From contig CM065802.1 of NCBI GenBank assembly GCA_033398695.1, positions 13,592,739-13,656,738 on the forward strand: a stretch of 64,000 nucleotides of DNA, read 5' to 3'. Shown piece by piece: positions 57,426 to 64,000 of this stretch; the stretch's first letter is position 1; the number at the start of each line of letters is the position of its first letter. The DNA is from Orobanche coerulescens (lineage: Eukaryota; Streptophyta; Magnoliopsida; Lamiales; Orobanchaceae). The position numbers and the translations under genes were made by a program. Below the pieces are notes generated by a model, which saw only the letters and a list, made by a program, of their open reading frames with translations, did not search any database and had not been told where the DNA came from.

Positions 57426-58250
57426 ATGAAATGGGACCTGAATTCATATATTTACAAGCTAACGACAGATCAAATAACGACTGATGCTAAAATTGCTAGT
57501 GTGCCATTGGCTTCTCATTTCTTATTATCCAAAACTCAGTCACCAAAAACTGAATCTGAAATTCGTGAAATGAGATCTATCCCATATGCTAATGCTATTG
57601 GATCTGTCATGTACCTTATGGTTAGTACCAGACCAGATATTGCTTATGCTTTGAGTTGTTTAAGTAGGTATATGGCCAATCCAGGAAAACCTCATTGGGA
57701 GGCTCTTAAGTGGTTACTTCGGTACTTAAAAAACTCTGTTTCTGATGGTCTTGTGTTTTCTAAATCTAATGACGGGGTTAACCTTAAAGGTTACGTTGAC
57801 TCTAATTATGCCAATGACCGAGATGAATGTAAGTCCACAACTTCATATGTGTTTACCTTGTGTGGCTCGTGCATTTCTTGGAAATCTCAACTTCAGCATA
57901 TAGTTACTTTGTTTACTACTGAAGTTGAATATATTGCCACCACTGAAGCCTTTAAAGAGGCTATTTGGTTGAAAGGTTTACTGACTGAAATTGGTGTTCT
58001 TTGTGATAATGTTGTGGTCTTTTCTGACAGTCAATCTAGCATACATTTATGCAGAAATCCTGTTTTCCATGATCGTACAAAGCATATTGACGTCAGGCGA
58101 CACTTCATCCGTGATATCGTGGAAAAAGGCATAATTGATTTGAAGAAAATCTCGTCCCATTCTAATCCTGCAGATATGGGCACAAAGTGCCTACCGGTCG
58201 ATAAAATCAGATCTTACAAGTCGATACTGAATATCGACTCCCATAACTGA
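57426..58250 (+). CDS. copia pol C-terminal fragment: end of RT and RNase H
   Basis: A 274-residue uninterrupted frame. IPYANAIGSVMYLMVSTRPDI at residues 52-72 is the conserved end of copia reverse transcriptase. RNase H follows with D125 (GYVDSNYA), E168 (TTEVEY) and D201 (FSDSQSS), then RTKHIDVRRHF and NPADMGTK. The style resembles the Tork lineage. Gag, protease, integrase and the RT palm are missing, so it is a 5'-truncated remnant and the given start is only the first Met after the break. The 3' LTR follows about 200 bases later. Confidence 0.93.
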   Translation: MKWDLNSYIYKLTTDQITTDAKIASVPLASHFLLSKTQSPKTESEIREMRSIPYANAIGSVMYLMVSTRPDIAYALSCLSRYMANPGKPHWEALKWLLRYLKNSVSDGLVFSKSNDGVNLKGYVDSNYANDRDECKSTTSYVFTLCGSCISWKSQLQHIVTLFTTEVEYIATTEAFKEAIWLKGLLTEIGVLCDNVVVFSDSQSSIHLCRNPVFHDRTKHIDVRRHFIRDIVEKGIIDLKKISSHSNPADMGTKCLPVDKIRSYKSILNIDSHN

Positions 58251-58453
58251 AGACCTTCCAGTTTCTTCAGTTGCTATCTTCGTGATAGCTTCTCTAGTTT
58301 TCTTTGTGATTTTTATTGTTCTTTCCTAGTGATTGATATATGTCTTTATACTTGTACTAACTTTGTGTGTTGTGCAGGTGGTGTGACATTCGACAATGAT
58401 GACCTCCTTATCCAGAAAGTACCCCGATGGCTCATTTGGTCCGGGTGGAGATT

Positions 58454-59350
58454 TGTTAAGAAAAAGGCCCAAATGAATTTATTACAATGGGCCACATCTT
58501 GCAGCCCAGCCCAGACAAAATAAACCCCCCCTGGCCCGGCTTCTGGACATTTCCGACTCTTTGATCTCACCCGTTGATTAGTGTTGACTAAGCCCATCCG
58601 TCTGTGGCTTATATTTCTTCTCCTCCCCGTGCAACCCTAGTCTCACTTCTCTGTTTTGTTTCTCTCTCATCCCTCTCGCTCTCCGCCGTCAGCTATGGAA
58701 ACTCGATTTCCTTCACTTTTCTGCTCGGCTGTGCCGTTCCGATTTAGAAGGAAATCGAAACCCTTATCATAATAATGATAAGAAAGGATTCGATTCCCCG
58801 AAAATCTGTGGCCTTCCGTTTGAGTTTTTTGCCTATATATTTTGAGCGATCTGGGCTTGAGAAAACACACGAAAATAAAAACCTATTTTTCTGAGTGAGA
58901 AATACAGCCGCATATCTTTGTGATTTTTCTGAGTGAAAAAGTTATTTTCTGAGTGAAATTGCTTAAAGTTGTTTTTGGGGGTGTTTTCATTCGGAACCTT
59001 TGAAACCAACTGGGGAGTCGGCTTTTTTCGTCTGGGATGTTGGCCGCGGATACACAAGGGGCCTAAGACGTGGGTACTGGATATTGGAGGACTGAGCCGA
59101 GGCCGAGTTCCGGTTGATTCTCACCACTTCCGCCTCTCGATTTACAGATCTTTGTGTGATCTGTTCGGTTTGGTTTCTTGAACTTTAATTCCCTGTTCTT
59201 TGTGATTCAGGTCTTTTAGGTTAATTCGGTTTTTCTGTGTAATTCGTTGCCAATAAGTTTGTTGTGTAATTCTTAATATCCGAAATTTTATTTGTAATTC
59301 GTTTACTGCTCTGTTGTGTAATTTTATGTATTCCGAATAGATACCCTACA
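58454..59350 (+). repeat. 3' LTR of the truncated copia element (probable)
   Basis: A purine-rich GGGTGGAGAT precedes TGTTAAGAAAAAGG. A TG...CA span of about 897 bases ends 'ataccctaca'. There is no second copy in the window to prove the right end, which is chosen from the terminal CA. Confidence 0.55.
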
Positions 59351-59369
59351 GTGTCGTATTTGAGTTTAT

Positions 59370-59800
59370 CCCTCGGTTACACGACACGACACGAGGTACA
59401 CCACATATTAATTAAATAAAATAATAATAATAATAAAATATATTATTATATTGTAATAATATAATTTAAAGTATACAATTTGATGCTAATCATGGAATTT
59501 TATAAATAAAATTTATAAAATATCAACTAATATGTATAAATTAATTAATTATCAATATTTAAAAATAATAAAATATAAATTAATTTTTTATTTTTTCGTT
59601 TCGTGTATTTTTCGTATACAGTCGTTTGGTGTACACAAAAATTTTGTGTACTTTCGTGTCGTTTCGTGTTGTGTCGTTTTTTTCGTGTCGTGTTCGTGTT
59701 TGGGTTTCAGGTACACGATTTCGTTTCGTGTCGTGTTTGTGTTTGGGTTTCAAGTAGACCACATGAAAAGTACACGTCACGACACGAATTGCCAGATTTA
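59370..59800. repeat. CGTGT/ACACG-rich repeat, probable non-autonomous DNA element
   Basis: ACGACACGACACG on the left and a long run of TCGTGT, GTTCGTGTTTGGGTTTCA units on the right, ending 'cacgacacgaattgcc'. It resembles a widespread plant hAT-like MITE style. Clear target duplications were not found. Overlapping open frames on both strands are repeat artefacts. Confidence 0.45.
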
Positions 59801-60770
59801 ACTGTCTATGACTTTATTGGTCTCATCGACGTTCTCATTGTATCACTGTCAACTCGAGAAAACTCTAACATTACTAATGTGTATAAACAGTGGTGGATTA
59901 ATTATGAGATATGTGTATCTTGCTGTCAAAAGGCGTCAACATGTATTTTGCTTAACAAAATACATTTTTTTTGTACTATTTTTTTCTTTCTTTTTAAAAG
60001 TGTGCAACACGAGAATCCTCAAGGAGTCCGTCATCCTAGTACTATTCTCGTCCAAGTACGTTTAGTGGAGTTTTGTTGGAATGTGCATTAAAGTGGTACT
60101 TTGTATTTTGTTTAAAATTCTATCGATCTTGTGTTTTTAATCACAATTGTTTTTGTATTTTTCTCTAAATCAAATGAAATTAAAGAACTAAATTTGTGAT
60201 CAATCATATTTTGGGAGCCATCAATTCAGGGGAATAGTTCTTTGGAAGCCATCCACTGTCACTCACTCCCTTCCCTTGAAACGGAAATCCCCTTTTTCAA
60301 TTCAACATTTGCACCCACTTTCCCTTGCACGACATGACAAATTTCTGACCATGCGATCATACCATACACATTCCCTTTCCCTTACTTTTTTTTTCCTTCC
60401 TTAGAAAAAAAAAGTGAAGAAAAGAAAAGAAAAGAAAAAGGTAAGGGAACAAAGGGATTTTCACTGCAGGGCATAAATGTCATTAGCTAAATGTCAAGAA
60501 AATATGGTAATCTAAAACAAATCTTAAATCAGTCAGAGGTAATTATAGCTTTGCTACAATAAAATTCACTTTATTTCTGTCACATAATTTGAAGAGGGGG
60601 TCACCACCCATATATGTCCCTTTCCCATCAACTCCCAAGGTTAAAAAAGGTTTCCCATCAAAAACAAAACTAGGTGTAGAAATATTATAGTAGGTATGTC
60701 ATTGGCAAATGTATAAGAAGACTTTCTACAAAAAGTCTCTCTCTCTCTCAACCAACTTAACTTACCGTCT
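59801..60770. other. spacer, no gene seen
   Basis: Mixed AT-rich sequence. No motif or repeat boundary recognised. Confidence 0.5.
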
Positions 60771-60772
60771 AG

Positions 60773-61280
60773 GATGCACGGATTCTTCAAAATTGAGCAG
60801 TATGCAGTATCGGATACTGCATGGGTGCGGGTGCGATTCGCGTGGGATTCACACGGAATTCGCACGTCACGTGACGAATCCGTGCAAAAAAAAAAATCGG
60901 ATTCGCGTATCCGGTGCGTAGGAGGGTGCGTGGGTAAATTTTTTTTTTTTTTTATTTTTTTTTTGTAATTTTTAAAAAGTAAATCATTTAATAAGTAATT
61001 ACTTTTACCTTTAGCAGCATTCACGAACAGCATCAGAAAGCTCCGCTCCTCAAAGTCATTTTGAATTATTTTTTGTATGACTTGTTTTATGTATTTGAAT
61101 TGGTTTTATGTTGATATTTGAATTGTTTTTTATATTTAACAAGTGTTATATATAATAAAATATAAAATAAACAGACGTATCTTTGCAGTATCGCACCCTA
61201 ATATTTTCAGAAAACCGTATCCCCGCACCCGTATCTGCCCGCACCCGCACCCGCCCCCTGCACCTGTGCAACATAGCTTA
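60773..61280. repeat. GGTGCG/CGCACC inverted-motif repeat, probable MITE
   Basis: The left end 'taggatgcacggattc' and right end 'cacctgtgcaacata' are imperfectly complementary. The inner arms carry 'gggtgcgggtgcg' on the left and 'cgcacccgcacccg' on the right around an AT core. Target duplication unclear. Confidence 0.45.
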
Positions 61281-62538
61281 CAGTGTAACATTTCATAAGT
61301 CCAAGTGTCAATTCTCATATCAAAAGAATCATACTCCCTTTGTTACGCTGGAAAAAAAAATTGCCCGACCATATAGATCTACCGGTCGCCGATGGTAGCC
61401 CATCAGAAAGCAGGCTGGCGGTCTGACGTTAAAAAAAAAGGTTGGCTGGCCGATAGAGGTCCACCTGCCGCAGGCGATGACCCATCGAAAAGTAGGTTGG
61501 CGGCCTGACATTAAAAAAATATTGATCGGTCGGCGGCCCAGTGTTAAAAAAAAGAAAAAAATGGCCGGCCGCTAATGGTGGCCCATTAGAAAGCTGGTGG
61601 CTTGGCGTTTAAAAAAAAGATGGCCGACCGCCAACATAAAAAAATAGTCACTCGCGGTCGGCCGCCGACATGCTTGACGAACAAAAAATGGCTAGCCGTC
61701 GAAGGTCTGCCGGCGAATGGCGGCAGTCCTACGGAAAAATTAGTCGGTCGAAGGTCTGTCAGAGTTCCCCATAAAAACAATTTGAAAAATAATTCCCTAT
61801 ATTTAATTTAATTTAATATTCTAGGAGTATATTTTAAAATTTATTATTGTTGAATATTTTTTGATATTATTATTATTAAACTCAACACAAGAAAGAAGGG
61901 AAGAATAGGGAATGAGTACAATAATTTTTTTCGTTGCGGACTACAATAGTCAAGAGATTACCAGTGCCATAATTGCACGGTGACAGCGATATAATTGAAT
62001 TAAAATAATTAAATTACTAGATTACTTGCTAGAAAAAAAGAATATGTTGGTTCTCAAAATTTTATCAGTGGCCGACGGACCTGCCATAAAAAAAAAAATT
62101 AAGGTCCACCGGAAAATAGGCTAGCGGCTCTAGCATTTAAAAAAATTGACTTGCCGCCAGCGGTGGTCCGCCTGAAAGCAGGTCGGCGGCCTGATGTTAA
62201 ACAAAATAAAAATAGCCTCCCGTTGGAGGTCTACCGGCTAACAGCGGCGGACCTGCCTGAAAAGATGGTCGGCCAGAAGTCTGTCGGAGATCCCGATTTT
62301 TTTAATTAGTCATCCCTTTAATTTAATTAAATATTGCAATTGTGTTTTTTGAAATTTATTATTGTTGAATATTTGATATTATTATTATTATTATTGGATT
62401 CAACACAAAAAGAAGGAAAGAAGAGGGGAGGGGTACAATGGTCTTTTTGTGTGGACTACGACGATCGAAAAATACTATTGTACTTTATATTATGAACTAG
62501 AATGGCCTGCCGAAAAGTAGTTTACGGCCTGCGTTATA

Positions 62539-63214
62539 CAGTAAAACCTCTCTAAAGTCATATCCTTGGGAACATAAAAAAATATTCTTAAATGGAGGTT
62601 ATTTCTAAATAGAGTTTTAAGAAGAATTATTTTTTTAAATTTTAAAGTGCATGTATAATATATAAATATTATAATTAATAGATACATGTATGTAATATGT
62701 TGTAAACTTAGAAATTAGGCAAGAAAATTATTTATGCTTTAACTGATGAAGAAATCATTGAAGGAATTAGGCAAGAAAATGAGGAAAATAATCCAGAGGA
62801 TGATAGCATAGAAGTACAAATGATTTCATGTGAAGAAGCTTTAAGCTTACTCGACAAGTTGGAAATGTTTTGGGTTCAACAAGAAGGTGGTAATTTGGAC
62901 GAGCTAATGGGCACACGCAAGTTGAATGATATGGTTACAACACAACAGATTAAATCTTTGTCACAATCAACCTTGAACAAATATTTTAGATCAACTTAAA
63001 TCTATTGTAAAAATTATATATTATATATATATATGTATTTTATTATGATTTATTCCTAAATGGAGGTGTATTTTCTTATGTTGGGATTTGAAAATATATG
63101 AATTATGACAATATGAAGTTTATTCTAAATTATAACTAGTCACAAGTTGGGACCATAATATTCCTAAATAAAATTTATTCCTTAATAGAGTATTCTTTTT
63201 GAGAGGTTTTACTG
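62539..63214 (+). mobile_element. pogo-like (Emigrant/Lemi1-type) DNA transposon, internally deleted
   Basis: Terminal inverted repeats CAGTAAAACCTCTC, flanked by TA (62537-62538 and 63215-63216), match the known plant pogo/Emigrant style. 676 bases. It keeps the C-terminal part of a transposase in sense orientation (62712-62999). Inserted into a GC-punctuated repeat unit. Confidence 0.9.
62712..62999 (+). pseudogene. pogo/Tigger-like transposase, C-terminal fragment
   Basis: An open frame without its own start, bounded upstream by TAG (62709-62711) and ending TAA at 62997-62999. It includes ALTDEEIIEGIRQENEENN, an acidic DDSIE stretch, SCEEALSLLDKLEMFWVQQ and a final SLSQSTLNKYFRST. An acidic tail and a helical EAL...L..FW..QQ segment are typical of the C terminus of plant pogo-type transposases. 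The DNA-binding and DDE catalytic regions are deleted. Assignment rests on this pattern plus the matching terminal repeats. Confidence 0.7.
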
Positions 63215-64000
63215 TAAAAAATAACAACAATAAAAAATGACCGGTTGCTTGGCGTTTAAAAAAAATGGTCAGCCGACAGTTGTGCTCGCCGAAGTAGGTT
63301 GGCAGCCTCGCGTTAAAAAAAGTGGTCGGTCGTCGGAGTCCATCGGCCTTCGACGGCGTCCGCCGGAAAGCTTACCGTCGACTAGGGGAAAAACAAAAGC
63401 AACTGGCCCACCACAGGAGGTCTGCCGACGACTGGCGGTCTTGCCGGAAAAACTGATCAGTTGGTGGTCCGTTGAAAATCTCCGTAATTACTTTTAAATT
63501 AATTGCCATTTAATTTAATTAATTTAATATTATAAGATATATTTACAATTTATTGTTGTTGAATCTTTTTAATATTATTATTATTATTATTATTAAGTAT
63601 GCTTAAGTTCAACAGACAGAGAAAGAAGGAGAGGGGTGGGCTGCAACGGTCTTTTTCGGTGCACATTAGGACGATCAAAATATACCGTTGTTCTTTATAT
63701 CATATATTTGAGTTTATTCGTGCCATAATGGTACGGTGGCGGTGATATAGTTGATTTAAAATAATTAAATTACCAGATTACTTGATAGAAAAAAATATTG
63801 GTTCCCAAAAATCTATCACCGACCGACTGACCAGCAGTAAAAAAAATAAAAATAAAAAGACCGGTCGACGGATGTCCGCCGGCCGTCTGCAGTTGCCCGT
63901 CGAATAGCAAACCGACAGCCTCGCGTAAAAAAAAAGACCGATTGGAGCTGATCCACCGGCTGTCAGTGGTGGCCCGCCGGAAAGGAGGCCCACGGCCTCG

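Larger units (their letters stand above)
61345..64000 (+). repeat. array of GC-punctuated repeat units (continues past window)
   Basis: At least four units, roughly 61345-61953, 61954-62486, 62487-63712 (holding the pogo element) and 63713-end. A unit has a head 'gtgccataatggcacggtggcggtgatataattgaatt...ttacttg', GC blocks (GGCCGGCCGCC, CCGGCGG) each led by an A-run, and an AT tail 'tattgttgaatattt...ttcaacacaaaaagaagg', 'acaatggtctttttcgt'. Short frames across it are not genes. Confidence 0.65.

Noticed and set aside
59532..60091. Several overlapping open frames rich in FVSCR/VFVF
   Set aside because: They are produced by the CGTGT repeat, open on both strands.

Overview
This window looks like intergenic DNA from a large plant nuclear genome, most likely a eudicot. 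I infer this from Ty3/gypsy chromoviruses primed by initiator Met-tRNA, Ty1/copia relics, plant-type Helitrons, Tourist, Stowaway, hAT and pogo-like DNA elements, a tRNA-derived SINE and an RTE-type LINE. I found no intact host gene, rRNA, true tRNA gene or CRISPR array. Species cannot be read from the sequence.

Layout. (1) 1-23496: a copia-derived LTR element, here called E1, cut by the window start. It carries a hAT MITE (1857-2489) and is interrupted by a minus-strand chromodomain gypsy element G1 (4680-21258, TSD ATATT). G1 is itself split inside its RNase H region by a non-coding gypsy element G2 (8276-16296, TSD TTTAT). (2) 23497-30283: AT-rich spacer with an RTE LINE relic, a 1.3 kb Tourist-like element, and a long inverted-repeat element containing a SINE. 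(3) 30286-56846: a direct tandem duplication. Copy A (30286-49739) received a second E element, E2 (32639-47558, TSD CTCTC), which is interrupted by gag-only gypsy element G3 (36199-44828, TSD ATTAG), and a minus-strand Helitron H3. Copy B (49740-56846) received a CACTA fragment and Helitrons H1 and H2. Each copy supplies the empty site for the other's insertions. (4) 56847-64000: a truncated copia element with its 3' LTR, a CGTGT-rich repeat, a GGTGCG-type repeat and an array of unclassified GC-punctuated repeats holding a pogo-like transposon.

Most notable: E1 and E2 are each about 6.3 kb once nested insertions are removed. They have almost no recognisable pol, yet both carry, antisense to the element, a LOG-like (cytokinin riboside 5'-monophosphate phosphoribohydrolase family) coding region plus a second conserved ORF, ORF1, with a C-X2-C-X4-C-X3-C motif that I do not recognise. 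E1's cargo is broken by a frameshift, stops and G1. E2's LOG frame is open except for a nonsense codon 2, and its ORF1 is broken only by G3. This looks like a non-autonomous LTR element family with captured antisense cargo.

A second theme is palindrome architecture. The gypsy LTRs carry clusters of GTGCCGCGGCAC, G3 carries TTACGGCCGTAA at exact 23 bp steps, and all three gypsy elements carry the same hairpin (AAGTTTCGGGACGAAACTT or its loop variant) beside the polypurine tract.
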